35,650 nt of DNA from an uncultured Bacteroides sp. (GCA_945965395.1 CAMFND010000158.1:1-35650); one strand, 5' to 3'; numbered from the stretch's first letter, positions 22,924 through 31,727 are shown. Translations and numbers: made by a program. Notes: generated by a model from the letters alone, not told the origin.

Positions 22924-24237
22924 ATGAAGATAAGATTTTTGTTATTAAGCGCATTGCTTGCAGGAACCTCGCAGGGGATTCCTGCACAAGAAAAACGGGT
23001 GCTGACACTGGAGACCTGCAAGGAACTGGCCTTGAAGAACAATACGGACATACAGACGGGCAGGATGGATGTGGAAGCTGCCAGCCAGACGAGGAAGGAG
23101 GCTTTTACCAAGTATTTCCCTAAAATATCGGCAGGGGCTCTCACGTATAAAGCCGACGATAATTTGGTTAAAGGAACCATACCGCCTATACCGCCTCTGG
23201 GACTGGAAACTCCGACAGAAGTCGGTGTGCTGGAAGAGGGAAATCTGGTAACGGTGTCTGCCTTGCAGCCTGTTTTTGCGGGGGGACAGATTGTGAATTC
23301 CAATAAACTGGCCCAGACAGCCTTGGAGGCTTCACGCCTGCAGCTTGACATGACGGCGGATAAGGTGGAACTGGAGACGGAAGCATACTATTGGAAAATT
23401 GTTTCTCTGAAAGAGGCAGAAAAGACGCTTGACGTACTTGATACGTTGCTGCATAATCTGCACAAGGATGTGAGTCTTGCCGTGAAGATGGGACTTACAA
23501 CTCAGAATGACCTGCTGACCGTGCAGCTGAAGCAGAATGAATTGCAGAGTACCAGGTTGCAGGTGGAGAATGGCCGGGAACTTTCGTGCATGGCCTTGTG
23601 TCAGTACATCGGCATCCCGCTGGATTCTGCCAAGTTCATCGATGTGCCCGAACTGCATGCCGACATAAAAGCTCCCGGTGAGTATCTGGTGGACCATCCC
23701 ACTGCACTGGCTTCACTGTCCACTTATAAGTTGCTGGAGAAGAATGTAAAGGTGCACGAACTGAAACGGAAAATCGCCTTGGGCCAACAGCTTCCCACGG
23801 TAGGAATAGGTGCTTCATACGCATACGAAGACCTGATGTTTGATAAGAGCCGTAACCATTGGATTATGATGGCTACGGTCAGTGTACCTATTTCCGACTG
23901 GTGGGGAGGGAGTCATAAGTTCAAGCGTTCCCGACTGGAGGAGAAGAAAGCCCTACGCCAGCAACAAGACGGAAGCGAGAAACTGCAACTGAAAATGCAG
24001 CAAAGCTGGAACCTGCTGACGGAATCGTACAAACAGATTGCACTGGCGGAGTCGGCTGTCAGAGAATCGGAAGAGAATCTTCGGATGCAGACCAGTCATT
24101 ACAAATCCGGAATAACCTCCCTATCGGAACTGCTTGATGCCCAAGGATTGTATCAGAAGAGCCGCAACCGCTATTCGGATGCGTGCATTGACTACATGAA
24201 GAAGGTGTCACAATACCTGCAAGACACAGGGCGGTAA
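22924..24237 (+). CDS. TolC-like outer-membrane efflux channel
   Basis: 437 residues, signal peptide (MKIRFLLLSALLAGTSQGIP, cleavage near PAQ). The two repeated OEP halves are seen as long helices with TolC-type signatures: LTLETCKELALKNNTDIQ at the start, LGLTTQNDLLTVQLKQNELQ-type segment in the middle and SHYKSGITSLSELLDAQGLY near the end. It forms the exit duct of the pump. Third gene of the operon, followed by a strong terminator. Confidence 0.92.
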   Translation: MKIRFLLLSALLAGTSQGIPAQEKRVLTLETCKELALKNNTDIQTGRMDVEAASQTRKEAFTKYFPKISAGALTYKADDNLVKGTIPPIPPLGLETPTEVGVLEEGNLVTVSALQPVFAGGQIVNSNKLAQTALEASRLQLDMTADKVELETEAYYWKIVSLKEAEKTLDVLDTLLHNLHKDVSLAVKMGLTTQNDLLTVQLKQNELQSTRLQVENGRELSCMALCQYIGIPLDSAKFIDVPELHADIKAPGEYLVDHPTALASLSTYKLLEKNVKVHELKRKIALGQQLPTVGIGASYAYEDLMFDKSRNHWIMMATVSVPISDWWGGSHKFKRSRLEEKKALRQQQDGSEKLQLKMQQSWNLLTESYKQIALAESAVRESEENLRMQTSHYKSGITSLSELLDAQGLYQKSRNRYSDACIDYMKKVSQYLQDTGR

Positions 24238-24273
24238 GAAGAGAGCATTGTCTTTTGTTATCATATTTGTTAG

Positions 24274-24321
24274 ACTGTCGGACAAGATTCTGAGTTGAGG
24301 GAAGATTGTCCGGCAGTTTTT
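24274..24321 (+). terminator. Intrinsic terminator of the RND operon
   Basis: 12-bp stem ACTGTCGGACAA (24274-24285) with TTGTCCGGCAGT (24306-24317), one G-T wobble, followed by a T run. 36 bases after the channel gene's stop. Confidence 0.8.
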
Positions 24322-24343
24322 ATGTACATGGCGGGCAAAATAA

Positions 24344-24380
24344 AAAGCACCAGAAACGTTTGAGCGATTTCCGTGCTTTC
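24344..24380 (-). terminator. Intrinsic terminator of the 24385-24804 gene pair
   Basis: On the minus strand AAAGCAC (rev. of 24373-24379) pairs with GTGCTTT (rev. of 24344-24350), with an inner GAAA/TTTC stem, followed by TTTATTTT. It lies directly after the stop of the downstream small gene. Confidence 0.65.
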
Positions 24381-24384
24381 TAAT

Positions 24385-24576
24385 TTATTTTCCCTGGAAT
24401 TCCTTTTTCAGCTGAGCGACTACCTTTGGGCAGACATGCTTCCACCCTTGTGTCTTTTTGCAGTTCATCACGTATTGCGTGCGGATAATGTGATAAGTAT
24501 CGTCTGCATTTTTGATGAACTTATAGCTGATATACCCTATGGATAAATCGAACCTTATCGTGAATGTGTCATCCAT
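24385..24576 (-). CDS. Hypothetical 63-residue protein
   Basis: 63 residues, mixed charge, no signal peptide or membrane segment (IRFDLSIGYISYKFIKNADD; CPKVVAQLKKEFQGK). Starts 6 bases after the winged-helix gene and shares its terminator, so the two form an operon. No family is recognised. Confidence 0.6.
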   Translation of the reverse strand: MDDTFTIRFDLSIGYISYKFIKNADDTYHIIRTQYVMNCKKTQGWKHVCPKVVAQLKKEFQGK

Positions 24577-24582
24577 AAAGGG

Positions 24583-24804
24583 CTATAGATATTGATAGGG
24601 GTTGAAGTCTTGAGAAAAGCATACCTCTTCGTTTTCTTCTTTCAGAAGGATGTGATTCTGGTGCATAAGCCATCCTAAAGCTAAGGCTAACTCCATATCT
24701 GAGAAACCGCTTGCTGATTTCAGTTCCTTAAACGACCAGGTACGGTTATCTGCAATCAGTTTTCCGATAAATTCGGCATTTGATTTTACATTGCTGTTTT
24801 TCAT
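24583..24804 (-). CDS. Small winged-helix protein (DUF2582-like)
   Basis: 73 residues. Pattern of the small winged-helix family of Bacteroides: helix (NAEFIGKLIADNR), SFKELKSASGFSDMELALAL recognition region, then GWLMHQNHILLKEENEEVCF wing. It may bind DNA or protein; no target is known. First gene of a two-gene unit on the minus strand. Confidence 0.75.
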   Translation of the reverse strand: MKNSNVKSNAEFIGKLIADNRTWSFKELKSASGFSDMELALALGWLMHQNHILLKEENEEVCFSQDFNPYQYL

Positions 24805-24914
24805 AAGATGAGAATTTTGAACTTTTACAAAGCAAATTTAGCTTTTGCCTGTCCATACTAAAAGGTCAAAATCATCTGCATATTGTTCTGAATCGTATTT
24901 TTCTGTGAGACGGT

Positions 24915-25406
24915 TTACAGAATTTCTCTGGCTATCCACGCGCAGGCTTCGGCATCGGCCAGTGCGTGGTGATGATTTTCCAGACGGTATCCGCAGGCAG
25001 CGGCCACGGTGTGCAACTGGTGGTTGGGGAGCTCCGGAAATACTCTGCGTGCCACGCACAGAGTGTCATAAAACTCATAGTCGGGATAGTCCATCTGATA
25101 GACGCGGAAGACGGCTTTCAGGCAACTCTCATCGAAGGGACGGTTGTGTGCCACGAGCGGCAGGCCCTCAATCAGTGGCTCAATTTGTGTCCATACGGCG
25201 GGGAAAACCGGTGCGTCTTCGGTATCTTCACGGGTAAGTCCGTGTACCTGCGAGCACCAGTATGTGTAATAATTCGGTTCCGGATTGATGAGGGAATAAA
25301 AGGTATCGGCTATCTCGCCGTCGCGCACCACGATCACGCCCACCGAGCATACGGATGAGCGCTGGTTGTTGGCGGTCTCAAAATCTATTGCGGCAAAGTC
25401 TCTCAT
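24915..25406 (-). CDS. DEDDh 3'-5' exonuclease (DnaQ/epsilon-like)
   Basis: 163 residues. All DEDDh active-site residues are visible: Asp8 and Glu10 in AAIDFET (ExoI), Asp92 in AHNRPFDESC (ExoII), and His146 with Asp151 in HHALADAEA (ExoIII). It should remove nucleotides from 3' ends with two metal ions. It stands alone, without a polymerase domain, so a role in repair or RNA/DNA trimming is likely. The EamA transporter gene ends 22 bases upstream of its start, so the two may be co-transcribed. Confidence 0.9.
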   Translation of the reverse strand: MRDFAAIDFETANNQRSSVCSVGVIVVRDGEIADTFYSLINPEPNYYTYWCSQVHGLTREDTEDAPVFPAVWTQIEPLIEGLPLVAHNRPFDESCLKAVFRVYQMDYPDYEFYDTLCVARRVFPELPNHQLHTVAAACGYRLENHHHALADAEACAWIAREIL

Positions 25407-25428
25407 GTCTTTACTTGCTCTATATGCG

Positions 25429-26319
25429 TTATCGCTTGGTCACGGTAATCATGAACGTGACGGCTACCATGGCAATGGAAATGCCGACAATGATGTTGGT
25501 GGTCAGCGGTTCGCCAAACATCAGTGTGCCAACAATGATGGCGGTGATGGGTTCGAATACGCCGAGTACAGAAGCCTTGGTGGCCCCGATGTTACGGGAG
25601 GCTATGGCAAGGGTGGCCGTGGAAACGATGGTTGGCAGCAGGGCAAGTCCCACAAGGTTAAGCCAGTCTGCTCCGGTAGTGATTCCAGCCGTAATTGCAG
25701 TGTCGGAACTGAGGATTTTTCCGATAAAGACAATCGCTCCTACCATGAGTGCATAGAAGGTGAGGAGGGTGTTGGATATGCCGGCAATGGCCTTACTGCG
25801 GTTGATGATGACGATGAAGAGTGCATACACCAGTGCCGAGGCGATGGAGAGCAGCACACCGATGGGGTTGATGGTTTGTGAACCGTCACTTTGTGTCATG
25901 ATGAGCACACCTCCGAAGGTGGCGGCAATGGCAAGCCATACCGGCCATGAGGGAACGACTTTCAGGAACACCATGATAATGGCCACGAGGACGGGGTAGA
26001 GGAATACCAGCGTAGTAGCCAGTCCGGAAGCGATGTATTCGTATGCATCGAAAAGAAAGATGCTGCTGGAGGTGTAAAGCAGTCCGAGGATGAACAATAT
26101 GCCGATTTGCTTTCCTGAAACCCGGAAACTCTGTTTACGGAGTAACAGGAACAGGCCTAAGAGCAGTACCGCAAAAGCATAGCGGAAGAAAAGTATGGAC
26201 TCTATGGCGGCACCGTTCTTCATCAGTGGAACCGCAAATAAGGGATTCAATCCGTAAGTGATGCCGGTGATAATTCCTGCCGGATAGCCTATAATGGCAT
26301 TTTTACTTAGTTTTTTCAT
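25429..26319 (-). CDS. EamA/DMT-family membrane transporter
   Basis: 296 residues with ten hydrophobic segments arranged as two EamA repeats. The second-repeat signature ends in ASVLGVFEPITAIIVGTLMF, typical of the family. It moves small metabolites across the inner membrane; the substrate cannot be told from sequence. Between the thioredoxin gene and the exonuclease gene on the same strand. Confidence 0.88.
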   Translation of the reverse strand: MKKLSKNAIIGYPAGIITGITYGLNPLFAVPLMKNGAAIESILFFRYAFAVLLLGLFLLLRKQSFRVSGKQIGILFILGLLYTSSSIFLFDAYEYIASGLATTLVFLYPVLVAIIMVFLKVVPSWPVWLAIAATFGGVLIMTQSDGSQTINPIGVLLSIASALVYALFIVIINRSKAIAGISNTLLTFYALMVGAIVFIGKILSSDTAITAGITTGADWLNLVGLALLPTIVSTATLAIASRNIGATKASVLGVFEPITAIIVGTLMFGEPLTTNIIVGISIAMVAVTFMITVTKR

Positions 26320-26356
26320 GTGCTGGATAGATGTAATGTAAATCTTAATATATGTA

Positions 26357-26656
26357 CTATTTCAGAAACGGATCAATCGTACTGAGCAACTCAGCCTTCT
26401 GCATTACGCCGCTGATTCTCCAAAGCACTTCCCCGTTATGGAACAGCATGAGAGTGGGGACGGACTGAATTTGGTACTTTTGAGACAATACGCTGTGTGT
26501 GTCCACATCAATCTTGATGATACGGATGCGGTCGCCCAGCACGTCTTTCACCTGTTTCAGAATCGGGTGCATCATTTTACAAGGTTGACACCAGGTGGCG
26601 AAGAAGTCCACCAATACAAGCTGATTACCTGCTACTACGTCATAAAAGGTTTCCAT
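26357..26656 (-). CDS. trxA: Thioredoxin
   Basis: 99 residues, standard length. Active site WCQPC (Trp22 to Cys26; most thioredoxins have WCGPC), followed by the cis-proline region VPTLMLFHNGE. No signal peptide, so it acts in the cytoplasm as a disulfide reductase for proteins. A TAnnTTTG motif (minus strand, 26746-26753) lies about 90 bases upstream. First gene of the minus-strand run trx - EamA - exonuclease. The paralogue cannot be fixed from sequence alone. Confidence 0.92.
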   Translation of the reverse strand: METFYDVVAGNQLVLVDFFATWCQPCKMMHPILKQVKDVLGDRIRIIKIDVDTHSVLSQKYQIQSVPTLMLFHNGEVLWRISGVMQKAELLSTIDPFLK

Positions 26657-26745
26657 TGCTTTTGTTTTTAAGTGGTTCTATATAAACAAGGCTACCTCCC
26701 GAAAGAAATAGCCTGGTGTGTGGTCAATACGCTTAAAATGCGGTG

Positions 26746-26753
26746 CAAATGTA
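26746..26753 (-). promoter_or_regulatory. -7 promoter element upstream of the thioredoxin gene
   Basis: On the minus strand TACATTTG matches TAnnTTTG. The spacing to the start (about 90 bases) leaves a leader of some 80 bases. Confidence 0.4.
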
Positions 26754-26799
26754 CGAAAAGCCGATTAATGGTGGACATGAAATAGTAAAGAAAAATCTG

Positions 26800-26807
26800 T
26801 ATCTTTG
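26800..26807 (+). promoter_or_regulatory. -7 promoter element of the truncated AEC gene
   Basis: TATCTTTG matches TAnnTTTG, about 29 bases before ATG 26837. Confidence 0.5.
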
Positions 26808-26836
26808 CACGACTTTTTTTAAGGTAAGAAGAAACA

Positions 26837-27043
26837 ATGGATGTAATCGTTACACAGATGATTATCCTGTTTATTCTGGTAATCATCGGCTATTATCTGA
26901 GTAAGAAGAAAATGATGGATGCGGATTTCGACCGCAAACTTTCGGGACTGGTTATCAACGTGACGTGTCCCAGTCTGATACTTTCGTCGGTGATGGGCGA
27001 CACACTTCCCGACAAGAAGCTGATTCTGCCTTTCTCGTGGTAG
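26837..27043 (+). pseudogene. AEC (auxin efflux carrier) transporter, N-terminal remnant
   Basis: 68 residues: MDVIVTQMIILFILVIIGYY, then KMMDADFDRKLSGLVINVTCPSLILSSVM. This is the typical start of an AEC-family transporter (usually around 300 residues). Similarity ends near ILPF (about 27032). The last codons are antisense to the AlkZ-like gene and the frame stops at once. The promoter and start are intact, so a truncated product could still be made. Most of the gene was lost in the same event that cut the opposite gene. Confidence 0.8.
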
Positions 27044-27573
27044 ATTTTCAGTGACCAGCCCCAGCCATACTCTCGTCCGTGGCGGTCGAGGGGGTAGATA
27101 AAATCTTCCGTCACAATGTAGCCACCCATTTCCAGTCGGGTGAGATAGGCATCAAAGCGGCTCCGCATTTTCGGTCCGGTAAATCCGCATGCCGCACGCA
27201 GTTCCCGTGTAATCAGGCTACCTTCGCATTTCAGTACGTCGAGGATGGTTTCTTCAATGCTTCCCGCCTCCGGATAAGGAAACAGACTCCGCCGGTAATT
27301 GCAGAAGTCGGGCCACCACTTGCGACTGATGAATGCGGCTTTGTCTTTGAATAACTTACCGTATGCGCAACCGCTTTCTTGCAGGATGGCACCTTTCCAT
27401 TCCCAAAGCGGCCATTCCCATCCGCCGTCGGGCAAACGGGTGTACTGGCAGTCTTCGTCCACGACTTCTTCGGCCGACCATCCGGCAATACCCATGCTGA
27501 GCAAGGGAAGAAAGCCCGTTTCATTGATGTAGTCAATCAGTTCGGGGCAGGAGTGTAGGGGTTCTTGTTTCAT
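26893..27573 (-). pseudogene. AlkZ-related winged-helix protein, C-terminally cut and chimeric
   Basis: 226 residues from ATG 27573. The N-terminal 170 or so residues match the AlkZ-related family of Bacteroidetes (ELIDYINETGFLPLLSMGIA; WPLWEWKGAILQESGCAYGK; FISRKWWPDFCNYRR; winged-helix region ITRELRAACGFTGPKMRSRF). The family normally goes on after 'YGWGWS', but here the frame turns into the antisense of the AEC gene (KGRISFLSGSVSPITDESIR...). The join lies near 27036-27046. The product would lack its natural tail. Confidence 0.75.
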
Positions 27574-27614
27574 GGTTGCAATGATTTTTCTTTTAAGATA
27601 ATGAACAAAACTGA

Positions 27615-27622
27615 TATATTTG
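27615..27622 (+). promoter_or_regulatory. -7 promoter element of the small Cys-rich gene
   Basis: TATATTTG, perfect TAnnTTTG, 30 bases before ATG 27653. Confidence 0.5.
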
Positions 27623-27652
27623 CGTATTATTGTATAAAGCAAAACAGAATCT

Positions 27653-27859
27653 ATGACATCTCCTCCAATTGAACAATCTACCCAGGAAGCCCGCCGGGCA
27701 TATGTGCTCGATGCCTGGAAGTGCCTGCACGATTGCGAATCGTGCGGCAAGTGCCGCATCCTGAAAGGTAAGGATGCGGAAACTTTGTATGCCGACTACA
27801 TTGAAGGCAAGCGTAGCTACATGGACGTGACACTGGAGCTCCGGAACAAGAGTTATTAA
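27653..27859 (+). CDS. Small Cys-cluster protein (hypothetical)
   Basis: 68 residues. Four cysteines in a C-x3-C-x2-C-x2-C spacing (Cys24, 28, 31, 34: CLHDCESCGKC) suggest a zinc or Fe-S site. The rest is charged and helical (GKDAETLYADYIEGKRSYMD). It has its own promoter motif and a hairpin terminator. Function unknown. Confidence 0.7.
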   Translation: MTSPPIEQSTQEARRAYVLDAWKCLHDCESCGKCRILKGKDAETLYADYIEGKRSYMDVTLELRNKSY

Positions 27860-27865
27860 ATTTCC

Positions 27866-27913
27866 CCGGAGGTGGTGATATCCTATTAATCACCTTGTCC
27901 GGCGCAGTTTTTT
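27866..27913 (+). terminator. Probable intrinsic terminator of the Cys-cluster gene
   Basis: CCGGA (27866-27870) with TCCGG (27898-27902) and GGTGAT (27874-27879) with ATCACC (27889-27894), followed a few bases later by six T's. Confidence 0.5.
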
Positions 27914-27923
27914 CTGAAATCTT

Positions 27924-28460
27924 TCAGCAGTGAAGGCCCATCTCATAAGCTTCATTCAGTTTGCTGTGTCCGCTGATGGCGCGTGGGTCAGCCACTCCGC
28001 CGCAGAAAAGCGTACTGGCCAAGCGACTCTTCGGGAAGCAGTCAATCCAGCCCGTGAGACCCGATTCGGCACGTTGAGGAACCTCCGGCTCTTCTTCGGC
28101 TGCCACGGTCAGCATATAGACGTCGCGGAACTGGTAATCCAGAGTGTACATCGCATTCATACGGTCGATGAGCACCTTCATCTGTCCGCTCATCTCGAAA
28201 TAATAAATCGGGGTAGCCCATACGATGACATCTGCGTGTAGCACTTTCTGCATGATAGCGTCCACGTCGTCATTAATCACACACTTGCCCAGTTTCTGGC
28301 AAGCCAGGCATCCACGACAGAAACGTATATCTTTTCCGATGAGTGAGATTTTTTCTACTTCGTGGCCTGCCTGGAGGGCACCTTCCATAAACTTGTCGGC
28401 CAGCATGTCGCTGTTGGAACCAGCACGCAGACTGGTTGAAATCACAATTACTTTTTTCAT
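27924..28460 (-). CDS. Flavodoxin-fold NAD(P)H-dependent FMN reductase with Cys motif
   Basis: 178 residues from ATG 28460; the longer upstream frame has no support. FMN-binding loop near the start (VISTSLRAGSNSDMLAD), Cys cluster FCRGCLACQKLGKC (Cys48, 51, 54, 60) and the substrate-side motif ATPIYYFEMSGQMKVLIDR. This is the layout of small iron-sulfur-flavoprotein-like or NADPH-FMN reductases. It would transfer electrons from NAD(P)H via FMN; the acceptor is unknown. Stands alone. Confidence 0.87.
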   Translation of the reverse strand: MKKVIVISTSLRAGSNSDMLADKFMEGALQAGHEVEKISLIGKDIRFCRGCLACQKLGKCVINDDVDAIMQKVLHADVIVWATPIYYFEMSGQMKVLIDRMNAMYTLDYQFRDVYMLTVAAEEEPEVPQRAESGLTGWIDCFPKSRLASTLFCGGVADPRAISGHSKLNEAYEMGLHC

Positions 28461-28667
28461 GTTATCTTGTTTGGGTTGTTTTTTCTGATAAACTTTCTTC
28501 AAAGTTATGGATTTCTGTGCAGCTTTCCTCGTGTGTGGTGTGGAAATTATGTGTATGAAGTGTTTCCTGAAAATTATTGAAGGCAAATAGTGGAGGTGTT
28601 ACGGTTTATTTGTAATATTGCCACACCAAAAGAAATACTTGAATAACAACTTAAAAATAATACCAGT

Positions 28668-29963
28668 ATGAAAAATCAGCACATCCCGTATTCTTCAGCG
28701 ATAAACGATATGATTTTCGACATCAAGAAAAAAGGTGTGGTAAGTTTTCCTAAGAAAGGGCTTGCAGAGAATGCCACCGATTTCTTCAATCAGATAATTA
28801 AGTGGCAGTTTCAGCATAAAGCGACCATCCAGGCTATACATAAGGCACTGCTTGAGTATGTGAAACGTCCGGATGTCGTGTTTGCCATCCGGCTTTATGG
28901 GAGTGCACCAGAAGGACAGTATGTTTTATTACGCAGAGGATTCCTGTCTGAATATCAGGATGGGTTGAAAACCTTTTTCTGTGATAATACATTTACCATG
29001 CCATTTACGGCTTTGAAACTTTATGACAAGCGTTATACTGCATCCGATTTAGTGGAGCATCTCAATCAGAAAAATGTAGTGTGCGGCTTTAAAACAGATG
29101 AAGAAGAACGAAAGCTTGCCTATTATAAGTGCAATAGCTATAGCTATATTAACTTGAATGATTCGGGGTGGTATTTGGCGCATATTCTTCCAGTGGGTTA
29201 TAATTTTGCCGGGAAACAACGGTTAACTAAGGTATTTCCTAATCCTAAAAGAGCGGAGTGGGAATTGGACCCGGCACACATCCGGCGCGTCGACCGTTCA
29301 TTTACGGAGAATGAATACGCTGTACTTGTAGCGCATTTTCTTCGCTTGGTACACCCTCTTAATTCTTTTGTGATACCTAAGAAAGACTATGTGGCTTATG
29401 ATGGGAAAAACCTGGGTGAAGAGCAAGAGCTTATCAATATAGTGCAGGATTATGTGAAAGCGGAATTTCCTAAGGAATATGCCGAGCTGCAGACACTGAT
29501 GCAGATTCCTGAGCAGGAAAAAGCGACGGACACGGTAGGCGAGATTCACTGGTCAGTATCGGAATATCAAATCAAGAAATGGAGGAAGACAATTTTTAAA
29601 GACAAGCCAAAGACAACTTTAAAGAAGCGCAGTAAGAAAGTGAAAGATCAATATGATGAGGATAAAGCGTATGCATTGGGTAACATGCTGAGGTCTGTTG
29701 GCAAGGCCACCTTTATGAAGCTTTATCCTTTGGTCAAGCAAAATCTGGACATTACCGTAGAAGAGGTAGAGAAGGTGTATCCTGAGTATAAGAAAGGTAA
29801 AGCAGAGAATGCAAAAAGGACCTGTTTGTCGTCTACACGCAGTATTATCCGAAACGGTTATGAGGCAGAGGCGCTAGAGATTATCGTAAATTCATCACGC
29901 ATGGACGATGCGGTGATTCTAGAAGCGAAGAAATATCTGGAAGAATTGTACCAGAAAGATTGA
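28668..29963 (+). CDS. Unknown 431-residue protein
   Basis: 431 residues, cytoplasmic, no membrane segment. Basic and aromatic-rich; landmarks are FAIRLYGSAPEGQYVLLRRG, NDSGWYLAHILPVGYNF, YAVLVAHFLRLVHPLNSFVI and a basic linker (KTTLKKRSKKVK) before a helical C-terminal domain that ends in a repeated-helix pattern. The 'SGWYLAHILPVG' segment with its His could be part of an active site, but no family is recognised. Monocistronic. GC is intermediate between the island and the flanking chromosome. Confidence 0.75.
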   Translation: MKNQHIPYSSAINDMIFDIKKKGVVSFPKKGLAENATDFFNQIIKWQFQHKATIQAIHKALLEYVKRPDVVFAIRLYGSAPEGQYVLLRRGFLSEYQDGLKTFFCDNTFTMPFTALKLYDKRYTASDLVEHLNQKNVVCGFKTDEEERKLAYYKCNSYSYINLNDSGWYLAHILPVGYNFAGKQRLTKVFPNPKRAEWELDPAHIRRVDRSFTENEYAVLVAHFLRLVHPLNSFVIPKKDYVAYDGKNLGEEQELINIVQDYVKAEFPKEYAELQTLMQIPEQEKATDTVGEIHWSVSEYQIKKWRKTIFKDKPKTTLKKRSKKVKDQYDEDKAYALGNMLRSVGKATFMKLYPLVKQNLDITVEEVEKVYPEYKKGKAENAKRTCLSSTRSIIRNGYEAEALEIIVNSSRMDDAVILEAKKYLEELYQKD

Positions 29964-30021
29964 TTTGCGGGGAACTCTTTAATGTGATTCCCTGAATGCC
30001 CGAAATATGAGGGACTTTTCG

Positions 30022-30029
30022 TATCTTCG
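30022..30029 (+). promoter_or_regulatory. Possible -7 element of the M49 peptidase gene
   Basis: TATCTTCG differs at one position from TAnnTTTG and lies 27 bases before ATG 30056. Confidence 0.4.
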
Positions 30030-30055
30030 CAAACAAACAAAACAATCAATGAAGT

Positions 30056-31705
30056 ATGAGAAAAAGAATGATTAATTTTTCGGCAGCCTTGTTGGGAGTT
30101 GCCACGATGGCCTCCAGCCTGTGCTCGTGCAGCAGCCAGCAGAAGGAATCGCCGATGAAAGCAAAGGTAGAGGAGTATGCATCTGTTGAACTGAAGTCTG
30201 ATCTTGTGAACAACTTGAGCGACAAGGAAAAAGAGTTGGTGAGAATATTCTTCCAGGTGGGGAAAATTACTGACGACCTTTTCTGGAAGCAGACATTCGG
30301 TGATAAAAGTCTGCTTGATACCATTACCGACAGCTATGCGAAAGAGTTTGTCATGATTCACTATGGCGCATGGGACCGTCTGGACAATAACAAGCCTTTC
30401 CTGGCTGGTTATGGCGAAAAACCGGATGTATGCAACTATTACCCGCTGGATATTACCGAAGCGGAGTTCAATGCCTTTGAAGATGAAAACAAGGACCCAT
30501 GGTACACGGTTATCCGCCGCAACGAAGACGGTTCTTTAAAGAGCGTATGGTATCATGAAGCCTATGCTCCGGAAATAGAACGCATCTGTGCTTTGCTGGA
30601 GAAAGCGGTGGCACTGGCAGAAGACCCGGGCCTGAAAACCTACCTTGAAAAGCGTATCGAAGCATTCAAAACAGATGATTATTTGGCAAGCGACCTGGCA
30701 TGGATGGACATGAAGGACAGCAAGATTGACTTCGTGACAGGACCTATTGAAACTTACGATGATAAGTTCCGCGAAACCAAGGCGTCGTACGAGTCATTTA
30801 TCTTGCTGAAGGATGAAGCCCGCAGCAAGGACCTGGCCAAGTTTGTAGCCATGCTTCCGGCCCTTCAGAAAGAGTTGCCCTGTCCGCCGGAATATAAAAC
30901 CTTTGTGCCGGGTACGTCGTCCGACCTGAATGTGTATGATGCGGTGTACTATGCCGGCGACTGCAACGCGGGGAGCAAAACTATTGCCATCAATCTGCCG
31001 AACGACGAGCGAGTACATGCGCTGAAAGGTACACGCCGTCTGCAATTGCGTAATTCCATGAAGGCTAAGTTCGATAAGATTCTGTTGCCTATCGGACAGC
31101 TTGTCGTTACGCCCGAACAGCAGAAATACCTCAACTTCGATGCGTTTTTCTGGAACGTGACTTTCCATGAAGTGGCACACGGACTGGGTGTGAAGCAGAC
31201 CATCCGTACCAATGAAAGCGTAGATGCAGTGATGGGCACAGAGAAGACTTCCTGGGAAGAAGCCAAGGCAGACATCCTGGGCCTGTTCATGGTGACCAAG
31301 CTGATCGAAATGGGTGAAATCACGAACATTACAGCCGAGGATGCGATGGCTACTTACATTGCAGGTATCTTGCGTTCAGTTCGTTTTGGAGCAGCTTCTT
31401 CACACGGAAAAGCCAATATGATGTGCTTCAATTATATGGAGAAAGCAGGAGCATTTTCACGTGATGACAAAGGTCAGTATGTGATTGATTTTGCAAAGGC
31501 CAAGGAAGCCATGAACGGCTGGGCAGCGTTGATTCTTCAGACACAGGGCGACGGCAACGTGGAATTTGCGAAGAAGTATAGAGAAGAGAACGGTGGAATT
31601 ACTCCGGCACTTCAGGCCGACCTTGACCGGATTAACGGAGCCGACATTCCTCGTGACATTACCTTTGTGCAGGGAGAAGAAGTGCTGTTAGGAAAAGCGC
31701 AGTAA
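30056..31705 (+). CDS. M49-like (dipeptidyl-peptidase III type) zinc peptidase, lipoprotein
   Basis: 549 residues. N-terminal signal ends in a lipobox-like LCSC, so it is probably a lipoprotein. Zinc-site: HEVAH at 371-375 (a five-residue HExxH; classical DPP III has the longer HExxGH) and a second glutamate motif EEAKAD at 401-406. The flanking region (WNVTFHEVAHGLGVK, TSWEEAKADILGLFM) fits M49-like hydrolases. It likely trims peptides in the cell envelope. Monocistronic, followed by a strong terminator. Confidence 0.85.
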   Translation: MRKRMINFSAALLGVATMASSLCSCSSQQKESPMKAKVEEYASVELKSDLVNNLSDKEKELVRIFFQVGKITDDLFWKQTFGDKSLLDTITDSYAKEFVMIHYGAWDRLDNNKPFLAGYGEKPDVCNYYPLDITEAEFNAFEDENKDPWYTVIRRNEDGSLKSVWYHEAYAPEIERICALLEKAVALAEDPGLKTYLEKRIEAFKTDDYLASDLAWMDMKDSKIDFVTGPIETYDDKFRETKASYESFILLKDEARSKDLAKFVAMLPALQKELPCPPEYKTFVPGTSSDLNVYDAVYYAGDCNAGSKTIAINLPNDERVHALKGTRRLQLRNSMKAKFDKILLPIGQLVVTPEQQKYLNFDAFFWNVTFHEVAHGLGVKQTIRTNESVDAVMGTEKTSWEEAKADILGLFMVTKLIEMGEITNITAEDAMATYIAGILRSVRFGAASSHGKANMMCFNYMEKAGAFSRDDKGQYVIDFAKAKEAMNGWAALILQTQGDGNVEFAKKYREENGGITPALQADLDRINGADIPRDITFVQGEEVLLGKAQ

Positions 31706-31727
31706 CATCAGTTATTGAAACATGATA

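Noticed and set aside
24838-25059. Minus-strand frame ending in YDSEQYADDFDLLVWTGKS
   Set aside because: The tail looks protein-like, but the rest overlaps the exonuclease gene in another frame and the exonuclease already ends at its natural C-terminus. Possibly a small remnant; not supported enough.
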